In this document: positions 8,817 to 17,229 of the stretch, piece after piece
Layout of the letters: each line of letters begins with the position of its first letter
Numbering within the stretch: the first letter of the stretch is position 1
Translations under genes and position numbers: made by a program
The notes under the pieces: model-generated
The model's input: only the letters and a program-made list of their open reading frames with translations
Database searches by the model: none
What the model was told of the DNA's origin: nothing
Origin: Deltaproteobacteria bacterium
Lineage (GTDB): Bacteria > Desulfobacterota > Dissulfuribacteria > Dissulfuribacterales > DYLC01
Assembly: GCA_028695735.1 (NCBI GenBank)
Contig: JAQVIJ010000002.1
Location: forward strand, 114,841 to 178,840
Direction of reading: 5' to 3'
Length of the DNA: 64,000 bases

Positions 8817-9728
8817 TTATTGTTTGAGCTTGGCATCCTCTATAATGACATCATAGCGGTAGCCGGCACCGAAATCCTTGTCAGCGGCCAGCACCCCCTC
8901 GAAGGTTACCACGTCTCCCTCCTGGGGTTTGGCCTGTGTGGTGACGGTCATATCAAAGTTGTTGGCATTTGGGTCTCCGCTGCCGTCCTGCATATGCACC
9001 CAGTTTTTACCCATGATGCCGGTGGATACCTTGGTGACCTTGCCTTTGACCTGTACGGTCTTACCGGCCAGTTCCTTGGCCTTTGAATGCATGTCGGCTA
9101 TGACATAGCTGTTTTCTCCGGGGGCCTTGTCGATTCTTTCACCAAGGAATTTGAGTGGATCGATGCGTTTGACTGTGGAGTGCGCCTCCAGGGCCATCTG
9201 CTCCGGTGTCTTTTCCATTTTTTGGCCTTCAGTGGAGGCAGTCGGCGTTGCAGGAGCAGTAGCAGCACTTGAGGCGGTCTTGTCAAAGGCACCTGTGGCG
9301 CTGGGTTTTTCAGTACCGCTGGGCTGAGCAGCGTCCTTGGCAGCCCCCACGATGCCCGAAGAGAAGATGATGGAGTCGAAGGTGCGGTTCAGGGTGTTGC
9401 TTTTGAAGTTTTTCATCTCCATGCCGGCATAGATGGTGATTTCCTGCCCTTTTTGTACCTGTGTTTCAGGGAGGGCGGCCCATGTCTCCACACCGTCTTT
9501 TTCCAGCAGCACATATGTATAGCCCGCACTGTTCATAGTCTCTTTGATTTTGCCTGTGATGGTGGGCTCTGAACTGCCGGGTTTGCCTGTGGAAGGAGCT
9601 GGTTCCGTGAGCTTTTTATCGGATTTAGCTGGCTCGGCCTTTTTGGAAGGCATCTGGCCTTCACAGCCCATCAGCAACAGGGAGAGGCAGATGGTTGAAT
9701 AGAGTAGAGTGGAGGTCTTAAATTTCAT
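8817..9728 (-). CDS. Lipoprotein with two OB-fold-like (NrfJ-related) domains
   Basis: The N-terminus has a type II signal (LLYSTICLSLLLMGCEG) with the lipidated Cys at about 22, then a Lys/Pro/Ser linker. Residues about 55-110 (GKIKETMNSAGYTYVLLEKD, TWAALPETQVQKGQEITIY) resemble the NrfJ-like OB fold. An Ala/Thr-rich linker leads to a second module at about 220-300 (VQVKGKVTKVSTGIMGKNWV, HMQDGSGD, GDVVTFEGVLAADKD). The ATG at 9728 has AAGGAG. It is probably an envelope protein and the first gene of the operon. The function is unknown, and cytochrome-assembly or redox-related roles of NrfJ relatives are only suggestive. Confidence 0.75.
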   Translation of the reverse strand: MKFKTSTLLYSTICLSLLLMGCEGQMPSKKAEPAKSDKKLTEPAPSTGKPGSSEPTITGKIKETMNSAGYTYVLLEKDGVETWAALPETQVQKGQEITIYAGMEMKNFKSNTLNRTFDSIIFSSGIVGAAKDAAQPSGTEKPSATGAFDKTASSAATAPATPTASTEGQKMEKTPEQMALEAHSTVKRIDPLKFLGERIDKAPGENSYVIADMHSKAKELAGKTVQVKGKVTKVSTGIMGKNWVHMQDGSGDPNANNFDMTVTTQAKPQEGDVVTFEGVLAADKDFGAGYRYDVIIEDAKLKQ

Positions 9729-9846
9729 GGTAGCTCCTTGTCTTATGAGGAATTTTGAAATTCAGTTAACACATTTTGAGGAAATTTGAAAGGGTGATGC
9801 ACGAATTTCCTTTGAATGAATATGGCCTTTTGTTTTTTAAGGGTTC

Positions 9847-11358
9847 TTAAGGATTTGCCTCAAAGATGTCGTTGAACTGCCAGTGAAACTGCTTGAACAG
9901 CAAAAGCAGATTGGGATCAAAGGCATCAGGCGTGGATTTGCCGTCCCCTTCCAGTATGATGCGGCAGGCGGTGGCATGGTCATAGGCCTCTTTATAAGAG
10001 CGTTTCATGCGCAGGGTGTCGTATGTGTCTGCAAGCCCGGCTATGCGGCCCTCTATGGGAATCTCTTCGCCTTTCAGGCCGTTGGGATGGCCTGTGCCGT
10101 TCCAGCGTTCGTGATGAGTGAGGGCTATGTTTCTGGCCATTTTCATGCGTGGATGATCACCTATGATGCGTGCCCCATGAATGGTATGCATTTTTACGAT
10201 TTCCCATTCCTCTGGAGTCAATGGAGTGATTTTGCGCAAAATGGATTGAGGAATATATATCTTGCCCACATCATGCAGTTGTGATTGGAGTTGAATGGTT
10301 TTGATGTCATAACTGGACATGTTGCAGTGTTCAGCCAAGAGTTTGCAATAAAGTCCAAATCTATGTATGTGCTGGCCTGCGTCTTCGTCGTTGACTTCCG
10401 ATACAATGGCAAGGGATTTTACCGTTTCTATGGCAAGTGTGTCTGTTTCTTGAAATTGTTGTGTTATGTCTTGCAATAATAATACTGCTACAGCAAACAG
10501 TTTTAATGTCAGTGCATCGAGCCTTCCTGTATCTCTTCCATAATTTATACAGAAAATAGATATTCTGTTGCTTAAATATGCTGTCATATTACGAATTGAT
10601 ATATTTGGAGCTACTTCATTTAGTTTTTGCATGAAAAGCTTGAATTGCTGCTCTACTTCTTTGCCATTACAATGGAATAGTTTTGCATTTTCATCAGGTG
10701 TCTTTGGAATCAGTGTAAGGTTGAGTATGTTCCCTTCAAGTTTGTCGTCTTTATATTGGTATATATACCATCTTGGATGTTTTTCGTTCAAAGCGACCCT
10801 TGTTAGTATGATTTCAGGCCTTTCTGTTGCCTTGTTTGTTGTAAAAATTTTCAGCAATAGCTCTTCAAAATATATCTTGAAATTAAAGGTACCTATATGT
10901 AATTGTTGGGAGTTTAGCTTTATTTGGTCTGTTATTTCGTTGAAGATATTTATGAAATTGATATATTGATCCTTTGCGCCTTTGAGATTTTGTATGGCTT
11001 TTATTATCTCAAAAAGATCAATATAATTGAGCTGTTCTGTAAAGACAAAAAATTTTCTTAATGGTGTGTTGAGCTGTATGGATGTGTCTATTGGTTCCCT
11101 TGCATCATTGGTAAGAAATATGATTATTGTGTCTTCTGCCAGTATTTTTATAAGTTTAGGATAGATTTCAGCTAAATTTATATTTAGCGATGACTGTGTT
11201 ATTATGATTGAGTCATAGTGTTCTGCACTGACTTTGTTAATTAAATCTTCTTCTGTTTGATATGTTATATATGTATATTTTTCTATTTCCTGTTGAGATG
11301 TTGCAGATATTCTTTCATAGAGGGCATCAGGAATAAGAATTTTTATATTTTTATACAT
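9847..11358 (-). CDS. HD-GYP domain protein with N-terminal receiver-like domain
   Basis: HD-GYP proteins usually hydrolyse cyclic di-GMP. The C-terminal third has the metal ligands in SQLHDVGKIYIP, MHTIHGARIIG, ALTHHERWNGTGHPNG and LADTYDTLRM. The name motif reads GHP instead of GYP. The N-terminal 130 residues alternate strands and helices like a response-regulator receiver but lack a clear phospho-acceptor Asp. The middle (about 150-320) is unassigned. ATG 11358 has GGAG six nt upstream; ATG 11370 is the alternative. The 5' two-thirds is markedly AT-rich compared with the 3' end and with neighbours, suggesting transfer or domain fusion. Confidence 0.85.
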   Translation of the reverse strand: MYKNIKILIPDALYERISATSQQEIEKYTYITYQTEEDLINKVSAEHYDSIIITQSSLNINLAEIYPKLIKILAEDTIIIFLTNDAREPIDTSIQLNTPLRKFFVFTEQLNYIDLFEIIKAIQNLKGAKDQYINFINIFNEITDQIKLNSQQLHIGTFNFKIYFEELLLKIFTTNKATERPEIILTRVALNEKHPRWYIYQYKDDKLEGNILNLTLIPKTPDENAKLFHCNGKEVEQQFKLFMQKLNEVAPNISIRNMTAYLSNRISIFCINYGRDTGRLDALTLKLFAVAVLLLQDITQQFQETDTLAIETVKSLAIVSEVNDEDAGQHIHRFGLYCKLLAEHCNMSSYDIKTIQLQSQLHDVGKIYIPQSILRKITPLTPEEWEIVKMHTIHGARIIGDHPRMKMARNIALTHHERWNGTGHPNGLKGEEIPIEGRIAGLADTYDTLRMKRSYKEAYDHATACRIILEGDGKSTPDAFDPNLLLLFKQFHWQFNDIFEANP

Positions 11359-11473
11359 GCTGTTCTCCATTAAATTGTAATAATTACTCTATGTAAGCAC
11401 ATTCATTTTTGGAATGCAAGACCTGTTTGTGGTGCCGGCTTGCAAAGTTTAATGGAATCTGTTAAGCAAAACC

Positions 11474-11701
11474 ATGGAAGCTATGCCCGGGATCTCATGG
11501 TTTTTGACCTTTTTAAGCATTGTTGGTGCGGTTATGAATGTCAGGAAGATGCGTTCGAGCTTCGCTGTCTATACTATAGCCAATATGGGATGGGTGGCGG
11601 TGGATATCTACTACGGTGTCTATGCCCAGGCTGCGCTCTTTGTGGTTTTTACCGTCATTTCCATCTGGGGCTGGCTGGCGTGGGGGCGAAGGCCGTTTTG
11701 A
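11474..11701 (+). CDS. Small three-helix membrane protein (PnuC-like)
   Basis: The 75 residues form about three hydrophobic helices: WFLTFLSIVGAVMNV, FAVYTIANMGWVAVDIYYG and ALFVVFTVISIWGWLAW. The pattern of a small-molecule loop with N, Y and W residues resembles a truncated PnuC (nicotinamide riboside transporter) repeat, a family of short proteins seen in many Proteobacteria. It stands alone between the AT-rich HD-GYP gene and tRNA-Ala. No strong ribosome site is visible and ATG 11483 is also possible. The transport substrate is not established. Confidence 0.6.
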   Translation: MEAMPGISWFLTFLSIVGAVMNVRKMRSSFAVYTIANMGWVAVDIYYGVYAQAALFVVFTVISIWGWLAWGRRPF

Positions 11702-11879
11702 GATTGAGATTGCGGAATCTGGATGTCCACATGTGCTTGCATTGGATGACCGGTTCTGTTATAACTACTACGATTTTTTCAGGCTCCCTCCAGGTTTAAA
11801 AAGGAATTCAGCCGTACAGTTTCATCTGCACCGCCCGTTACGCTTAAATATCGCTATTGTTTGATGGCTCTGGTTTTGT

Positions 11880-11955
11880 GGGGATGTAGCTCAGCTGGGA
11901 GAGCGCCACGTTCGCAACGTGGAAGTCGTGGGTTCGAATCCCATCATCTCCACCA
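11880..11955 (+). tRNA. tRNA-Ala (anticodon CGC)
   Basis: All arms are present: acceptor GGGGATG / CATCTCC, D-arm GCTCAGCTGGGAGAGC, anticodon stem CCACG / CGTGG with loop TTCGCAA, and T-arm GTGGGTTCGAATCCCAT. CCA is encoded. Anticodon CGC reads the GCG codon. Confidence 0.95.
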
Positions 11956-12038
11956 AATTCTTGTTTTTTTTCACCCTCCTCGCACCTTGTTCCCGAACGA
12001 CGGTTTTAATCTTTCGAGGCCCCCAAAGGACATTTGAT

Positions 12039-12170
12039 ATGCCGACAATCAGTAAAATTTCAGGGCCGTACAGGTTTTTCTTTTACAGTTTCGATTGCAA
12101 TGAGCCCATGCATGTCCATATTCAGAGAGAATGGATGGTATGTAACTTTTGGATTTTATTCTTCCTTTAA
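12039..12170 (+). pseudogene. Truncated DUF4160 protein
   Basis: The 43-residue reading frame begins MPTISKISGPYRFFFYSFD, then NEPMHVHIQRE, which is the N-terminal half of the DUF4160 family (usually about 80-100 residues). It stops after NFWILFFL, running into the convergent UDG-like gene. DUF4160 genes are normally followed by a DUF2442 gene, and one is found 4.4 kb away at 16557-16865. This looks like the remnant of a broken pair with toxin-antitoxin-like organisation. Confidence 0.65.
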
Positions 12171-12986
12171 TGTCTCCTGAAGGATTTGAAGGTCTTTCCA
12201 TACCTCCAGCTTGAGCGCCTTCTGGGCGTTTCCATGGGTTTTCAATATGGCATTTGGAGAATGAGTGAAAAATATCGTCAGCTCATGGTCATTCATGCGA
12301 ATAATGTGCGGCCTGCCGCGCAGATGGGAGAGGGATGCCGTTTTCCCAAACAGCGGCCATGACAAAAGCGGCGTGAAGGACAGAATGGCCATGGGTTTTA
12401 GAAGGCGAATCTCGGCCATAAGGAAACCGGCGCAGCGTTCCACATCCACACGTCTCGGTTTTGCACTGGTCCTGCATTTGAAAAGACCGGTTAGATATGC
12501 CTGATTCAGTGGAATATCTATGGCCTTCAGCATCCTGTCCAGCAGTTCCATTGCGGGTCCTGTGAAATAACCGCCTGCCAGTTCCTCTTCGTAATTGATT
12601 GCATCCGTTACCACCAGCACCTTTGGTTTTTGCACCGGTTTTGTTGGGACAGGGCGTATCGCTCCGGCTGCCCCACAGCCTGGGCAGGCTGCGAGAGCTG
12701 ACTGCAAGTCCTTGAAATCATTACATTGAAAGGATGGAATGGCCTCTGGTTGAGCCATCGTTCGAGGCTGCTGCGGTCGCCTTGGTGCCGGCCCTTTTTT
12801 GAGTTGCACCGGTGCAGGGCTATCCCCGTCAGTGAATGCAACGGCCGTTCCATCCAGACCCTGTGAATGCATCAGGCCGCACAACCCCTTGTCACGCGGC
12901 AGATATTCCAGCCCCATGCGTTTCTGAAACAGGAGCCATTGGGCCAGCTCCTTTAGAATGTCTTGTGTGGTCTCAGATGGGTGCAT
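12156..12986 (-). CDS. Uracil-DNA glycosylase superfamily protein with altered active-site motif
   Basis: Residues about 130-270 align with family 4 iron-sulfur uracil-DNA glycosylases: [55 protein letters not shown]. The four cluster cysteines appear retained (CPGC near residue 100, KCR and ERC later). The usual GEAPGxxED motif reads [14 protein letters not shown], and the C-terminal HPS/HPA motif appears as THSPNAIL, so activity may be lost or changed. The N-terminal 90 residues are Pro-rich and unmatched. It is transcribed divergently from lysS. Confidence 0.7.
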   Translation of the reverse strand: MHPSETTQDILKELAQWLLFQKRMGLEYLPRDKGLCGLMHSQGLDGTAVAFTDGDSPAPVQLKKGPAPRRPQQPRTMAQPEAIPSFQCNDFKDLQSALAACPGCGAAGAIRPVPTKPVQKPKVLVVTDAINYEEELAGGYFTGPAMELLDRMLKAIDIPLNQAYLTGLFKCRTSAKPRRVDVERCAGFLMAEIRLLKPMAILSFTPLLSWPLFGKTASLSHLRGRPHIIRMNDHELTIFFTHSPNAILKTHGNAQKALKLEVWKDLQILQETLKEE

Positions 12987-13096
12987 ATGGAAAATCCGGG
13001 GAAATCTTGGGCATTGTCTCCTTGACTCTGTTTCGAGATTACACTATGAATAATGTTTCATCAATCCACCATACCACAGCTATGCAAGGAATATTT

Positions 13097-14629
13097 ATGG
13101 AAGAAAGTCAGATCGTGAAGCAACGCAGGGCAAAGGCCGAGGAACTGGAGAAAAACGGTGTTCAACTCTATCCCAATGACTGTAACGAGACGGTTCACGG
13201 CGCGGCCGTCAGTCTTCAGGAGATTATCGACAGATATGGAACCCTGGATGCCCAACAGTTGCAGGCCGCAGCGCCTTCTCTTCGAGTCATCGGACGCATC
13301 ATGGCCATCCGCAGCTTCGGCAAGGCCGCTTTTGTGCAGATACAGGACTCATTCACCAGGCTACAGCTCTATATCGCCAAGGATAAGCTCGGAGAAGAGA
13401 CATATAATTTGTTCAAAAAATTGGACATAGGCGATATTCTGGAGGCCAGGGGACCACTTTTCAGGACCAAAACCAATGAACTCACCCTGGAAGCGCAATA
13501 TATCCGGCTGATCACCAAGTCCTTGTTACCGCTTCCGGAGAAATTTCATGGGCTTAAGGACAAGGAAACCAGGTATCGCCAGCGATATCTGGACATGATC
13601 ATGAACAAAGAGGTAAGGGACACCTTCCGTATGCGCTCCATGATCATCTCCCTCATAAGAAGATACCTGACGGATCACGGTTTTTTGGAGGTGGAAACAC
13701 CCATGATGCAGTCCATAGTGGGCGGGGCCACGGCAAAACCCTTTGTCACTCACCATAATGCCCTTGGACTGGATCTGTATCTGCGCATAGCCCCTGAGCT
13801 ATATCTGAAAAGGCTGCTGGTCGGGGGATTTGAGCGGGTCTTCGAGTTGAACAGAAACTTCAGGAACGAGGGCATCTCCCTTCAGCACAACCCTGAATTC
13901 ACCATGGTGGAATTCTATCAGGCCTACGCAACCTATGAGGACATGATGAATCTCACCGAGGACCTCTTCTGTTTCATCGCCAAAGAGCTTTTCGGCAGAG
14001 AGGATGTGGAGTATCAGGGGAATGTCATCAGCCTTAAAAAACCCTGGAGGCGTCTGACTGTAAATGAATCCCTGGTGGAGATAGGTGGAGTGCCGAAACA
14101 TGAACTGAAGGACAGGGACGCCCTTTCCGCCAGATTGAAGGGGCTGGGTGTGCCTGTCAAGGGCGATGAGCTGGCAGGCAAGCTGCTGACCAAGCTTTTC
14201 GATGAACTGGTGGAGCCAAGGCTCATTCAGCCCACCTTCATCACGCAATATCCCACGGACATATCACCCCTTGCCAGAAGGAATGTGCAGAACCCGGATG
14301 TCACGGATCGTTTTGAACTTTTTATCACAGGCAGAGAGATCGCCAACGCCTTTTCAGAACTGAACGACCCCAGGGACCAGTATCGCAGGTTTGCGGAGCA
14401 GATCGCCCATCGCGGGGACGACGAGGAGATACCGCCTGAACTGGACGAAGACTATGTGCGTGCCCTGGAATTCGGCATGCCGCCTGCGGCAGGGGAGGGC
14501 ATAGGCATAGACCGTCTGGTGATGCTGTTTACGGATTCCGCCTCTATTCGGGATGTCATTTTGTTTCCACAGCTCAAGCCAGAGGTCAAAAGACCAGAGT
14601 CTGATCCCGAACATGAGAATGTGGAATGA
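13097..14629 (+). CDS. lysS: Lysyl-tRNA synthetase, class II
   Basis: This cytosolic enzyme charges tRNA-Lys. An N-terminal OB-fold anticodon-binding domain ([20 protein letters not shown], about 65-85) is followed by the class II catalytic core with motif 1 ([17 protein letters not shown]), motif 2 ([20 protein letters not shown]) and motif 3 ([12 protein letters not shown]). The ATG at 13097 has AAGGA seven nt upstream and gives 510 residues, the normal length. Earlier in-frame starts lie in the divergent promoter region and are rejected. lolC follows with a 10-nt gap. Confidence 0.96.
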   Translation: MEESQIVKQRRAKAEELEKNGVQLYPNDCNETVHGAAVSLQEIIDRYGTLDAQQLQAAAPSLRVIGRIMAIRSFGKAAFVQIQDSFTRLQLYIAKDKLGEETYNLFKKLDIGDILEARGPLFRTKTNELTLEAQYIRLITKSLLPLPEKFHGLKDKETRYRQRYLDMIMNKEVRDTFRMRSMIISLIRRYLTDHGFLEVETPMMQSIVGGATAKPFVTHHNALGLDLYLRIAPELYLKRLLVGGFERVFELNRNFRNEGISLQHNPEFTMVEFYQAYATYEDMMNLTEDLFCFIAKELFGREDVEYQGNVISLKKPWRRLTVNESLVEIGGVPKHELKDRDALSARLKGLGVPVKGDELAGKLLTKLFDELVEPRLIQPTFITQYPTDISPLARRNVQNPDVTDRFELFITGREIANAFSELNDPRDQYRRFAEQIAHRGDDEEIPPELDEDYVRALEFGMPPAAGEGIGIDRLVMLFTDSASIRDVILFPQLKPEVKRPESDPEHENVE

Positions 14630-14639
14630 GGAATCAAAG

Positions 14640-15944
14640 TTGTTGAAGAATCTACCTTTTGAATGGTTTGTGGCCCTCCGTTATCTGAAGGCCAAGAGAA
14701 AACAGGCGTTTATTTCGCTTATCACCGTCATCTCCATAGCAGGTGTCACCGTGGGTGTCATGGCGCTCATCGTAGTCATAGCGGTCATGGCAGGCTTTGA
14801 GGCGCATCTCAAGGAGAAGATTCTGGGTGTGACCTCCCACATAGTCGTAAGGAGTATAGAACGGCCCATAGATGACCCAAATGCCTTGCAAAGGGAATTG
14901 GTGGGGATCAGTGTGCCCCCAAACGGCCTTTGGGCCTCCTTGATGAGCAAGCTCGGCCTCGCAAATTCAGGCGCCCGTGTGGTGGCGGCTACGCCCATGA
15001 TACTCATGCAAGGCCTTTTGAGCTCAGACATCAATGTCTATGGCACATTGATTCGCGGGGTTGACCCCAAGACCATTTCAAATGTCATGGATGTGGGCAA
15101 GGTCATGCAGGGTAAGGGCCTGGAGGCCCTGGAGGACTGGGATTCAAACCGTCCTCCGCCCATTGTGGTGGGCAAGGAACTGGCAAGGAATTTAGGGCTT
15201 TATATCGGAAAGAATGTGCGCATCGCCCTACCCACTGGCACAATCACACCCATGGGGACACTGCCCAAGATTCGAAATTTTACTGTAGTTGGCATCACCT
15301 CCACAGGCGTATATGAATATGACAGCACCCTTGCCTTTGTGCATATCAAAGAGGCCCAGCGGCTTTTAGGGCTTCAAAACCAGGCGCATCTCATCGAGCT
15401 CAAGGTTTCGGACATCTATCAGACGGATCGCCTCTCTGCTGTCATACAACAGCGCATCGGAAACGGCTTTCTTGTACTGGACTGGCAGAAACTGAGTCGC
15501 AATCTCTTTTCCGCCATGAAGCTTGAAAAACTGGCCATGTTCATCATCTTGACCCTTATCGTCATTGTAGCGGCCTTGAACATCATCAGCACCCTGATTC
15601 TCATGGTGATGGACAAGAATCAGGACATCGCAATTCTAAAGGCCATGGGCGCCACGGACCGCCAGATACTGCACATCTTCATCTATAACGGCCTGATGGT
15701 GGGTCTGATCGGGACATTTTTGGGCGTAGTAAGTGGCATTGTTCTGTGCAGCCTGCTCAAACACTATAAATTCATCAGCATTCCCAGTGAGGTGTATTAC
15801 ACCGATTCACTGCCCATACTGCTCAACATGCAGGATGTGGTAATCATTGCTGTCTCGGCTGTGCTCATCTGTTTTGGGGCTACCATCTATCCTGCCAAAC
15901 AAGCGGCACGGGTCAATCCATCTGCTGCATTAAGAATCGGATGA
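14640..15944 (+). CDS. lolC: Lipoprotein-releasing ABC transporter permease (LolC/LolE family)
   Basis: Four membrane segments fit the FtsX-type permease that extracts lipoproteins from the inner membrane: one at about 25-50 (ISIAGVTVGVMALIVVIAVM) and three near the C-terminus (AMFIILTLIVIVAALNIIST onward). A long periplasmic domain lies between them. The start is probably TTG at 14640, with GAGGA inside the lysS stop region and the conserved beginning NLPFEWFVALRYLKAKRKQ; ATG codons at 14613 and 14619 overlap lysS and are alternatives. No lolD ATPase gene is adjacent, which is unusual, so it must be elsewhere. Confidence 0.88.
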   Translation: MLKNLPFEWFVALRYLKAKRKQAFISLITVISIAGVTVGVMALIVVIAVMAGFEAHLKEKILGVTSHIVVRSIERPIDDPNALQRELVGISVPPNGLWASLMSKLGLANSGARVVAATPMILMQGLLSSDINVYGTLIRGVDPKTISNVMDVGKVMQGKGLEALEDWDSNRPPPIVVGKELARNLGLYIGKNVRIALPTGTITPMGTLPKIRNFTVVGITSTGVYEYDSTLAFVHIKEAQRLLGLQNQAHLIELKVSDIYQTDRLSAVIQQRIGNGFLVLDWQKLSRNLFSAMKLEKLAMFIILTLIVIVAALNIISTLILMVMDKNQDIAILKAMGATDRQILHIFIYNGLMVGLIGTFLGVVSGIVLCSLLKHYKFISIPSEVYYTDSLPILLNMQDVVIIAVSAVLICFGATIYPAKQAARVNPSAALRIG

Positions 15945-16420
15945 AGGACTCAAAGCTATTCACTTTCAAGGACTCCATATCGGCATTGGTGCCACCTGTG
16001 GTGAGAGGCCATTTGAATTATCTGCCTGTGTGGAGGGAATGGGAGGAGGTGGTGGGGCATGAGACGGCCTTGAATGCCTGGCCCCATCACATAGATTCCA
16101 AGGGGGTTTTATTTGTTGTGGTGTCCGATTCCATCTGGATGCAGCAGCTCTCCTTTCAGCGCCATGTGCTTTTGAACCTCTTGAACCAGAGGCTACAGGC
16201 CAGAAAACTTAAAGATATCCGTATGTTTTTAGGGAATGTGCTGGCAACGCGCAGGGTTTGCGGTGAATCAGGCCGTACTATCGGCCATAAAAGGCCTTTG
16301 ACGGTTAATGTCACTGAAGAACTGGAAAAGAGGGCCGATGCCCTGGTGGAACCCATTGCTGATGAGGAGCTCAAGGGGTTGGTCAAGCAGCTCTATATCA
16401 TCTCTGAGGCGACAAGATAG
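15941..16420 (+). CDS. DUF721 / DciA-like protein
   Basis: This 159-residue protein has the DUF721 core: LPVWREWEEVVGHETALNAW, then LFVVVSDSIWMQQLSFQRHVLLNLLNQRL. DciA relatives load the replicative helicase DnaB, and many bacteria outside the Enterobacteria use this family. The C-terminal tail is charged. It overlaps the lolC stop as ATGA. Whether it is the true helicase loader or a paralog cannot be told from sequence alone. Confidence 0.75.
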   Translation: MKDSKLFTFKDSISALVPPVVRGHLNYLPVWREWEEVVGHETALNAWPHHIDSKGVLFVVVSDSIWMQQLSFQRHVLLNLLNQRLQARKLKDIRMFLGNVLATRRVCGESGRTIGHKRPLTVNVTEELEKRADALVEPIADEELKGLVKQLYIISEATR

Positions 16421-16556
16421 AGCCCCTCTCTTCACTGAACATAGTTCTTCAGCGAGTCTTTCACCATCCTTACTTCTCCCTCGCGTGAGGTGAAGGGTTG
16501 GTGAATGGGTTGACTCCCTGCTGTAGGGGGTGGGTCTGAAACTCACCCTATCTGAC

Positions 16557-16865
16557 TTAACTGGCGGCTACCCTCCGTTTCGGTGTCTTACTCGTTAGAG
16601 GGTTCTTGGATTCAAATTTCAGGGGATATTTCTCAGGATTTTCAAGGTTGTCAATTTCAAGGTCAACATCCAAATCAGGCCAATACAGGTGGTAACCATG
16701 AAGCAATTGAACATGTTGTATGGAGCTCAAGGTCTGGTCTTGAAAATATGGATAATCCTTATAGCTCAGAAAGTATTCCTTTTCTTTTACATACAGCCAA
16801 ATTCCGAAAGGTGTTATATTTTCAATAGTTACTGAAATGCCTTTGCCATGCTTTAATGATTTCAT
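16557..16865 (-). CDS. DUF2442 domain protein
   Basis: The 102 residues contain the family pattern SVTIENITPFGIWLYVKEKE, PYFQDQTLSSIQHVQLLHGY and LHWPDLDVDL-like text (LYWPDLDVDLEIDNLENP). DUF2442 proteins usually pair with DUF4160 proteins in small two-gene units. Here the partner is missing; only a truncated DUF4160 remains at 12039-12170. Upstream is an Rpn-like fragment. The gene may be functional but orphaned. Confidence 0.8.
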   Translation of the reverse strand: MKSLKHGKGISVTIENITPFGIWLYVKEKEYFLSYKDYPYFQDQTLSSIQHVQLLHGYHLYWPDLDVDLEIDNLENPEKYPLKFESKNPLTSKTPKRRVAAS

Positions 16866-16905
16866 TTTTAGAATCCTCCACGATTTTTTGAATTTCGGCC
16901 AGCTT

Positions 16906-17109
16906 TCAAAGGCTCTTCGTCATATCGTGTGGAGTTTGATTAGTAGGGGCAATATATGCTTCTGTAGGGGCGAAAAATTTTTTGCCCCTACCGGTGACCG
17001 ATCGAACTATAGGAACATCAAAAACCATTGGTTTCATCAGCGAATCCTCCACCATTTGAGGCTGTGAGAAAAATTCCTTGTAAAAGGCATCATACTTGCT
17101 GCGGCTCAT
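16906..17109 (-). pseudogene. Remnant of Rpn-family (PD-(D/E)XK) transposase-like nuclease
   Basis: The first 24 codons (SKYDAFYKEFFSQPQMVEDS) resemble the start of Rpn/YhgA-type recombination-promoting nucleases, which are normally about 300 residues. The match then ends. The frame runs through a near-perfect 28-nt palindrome at 16964-16991 and stops at 67 codons, with no catalytic motif. It appears to be a decayed copy into which a short palindromic repeat was inserted. The assignment rests on a short stretch. Confidence 0.5.
16964..16991. repeat. GTAGGGGC-type palindrome (repeat D)
   Basis: GTAGGGGCGAAAAA is followed by its reverse complement with one change, ending GCCCCTAC. A half-copy (GTAGGGGCAATATA) lies just before it at 16943. 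The same GTAGGGGC ends occur at 26065, 56896 and 57229. Confidence 0.8.
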
Positions 17110-17166
17110 AAGGCCAATTTAGGCTGAACGATAGGGAAAAGCAAGGAAAAAAGGTGTATATAATCC

Positions 17167-17194
17167 TTGCCACTTTATATGAATATGGTATAAA
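17167..17194 (+). promoter_or_regulatory. Possible sigma-70 type promoter of the chemoreceptor gene
   Basis: TTGCCA (17167-17172) and TATAAA (17189-17194) are separated by 16 nt and lie 35 nt before the start codon. No flagellar sigma-28 motif was seen. The assignment rests on these two hexamers only. Confidence 0.4.
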
Positions 17195-17229
17195 AAACGA
17201 CAAATGGAATAAATTTGGAGGTAATGATA

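Noticed and set aside
12836..13096. Extended N-terminus of LysS
   Set aside because: The added residues lie in the divergent gene and promoter region. ATG 13097 has AAGGA and the normal length.
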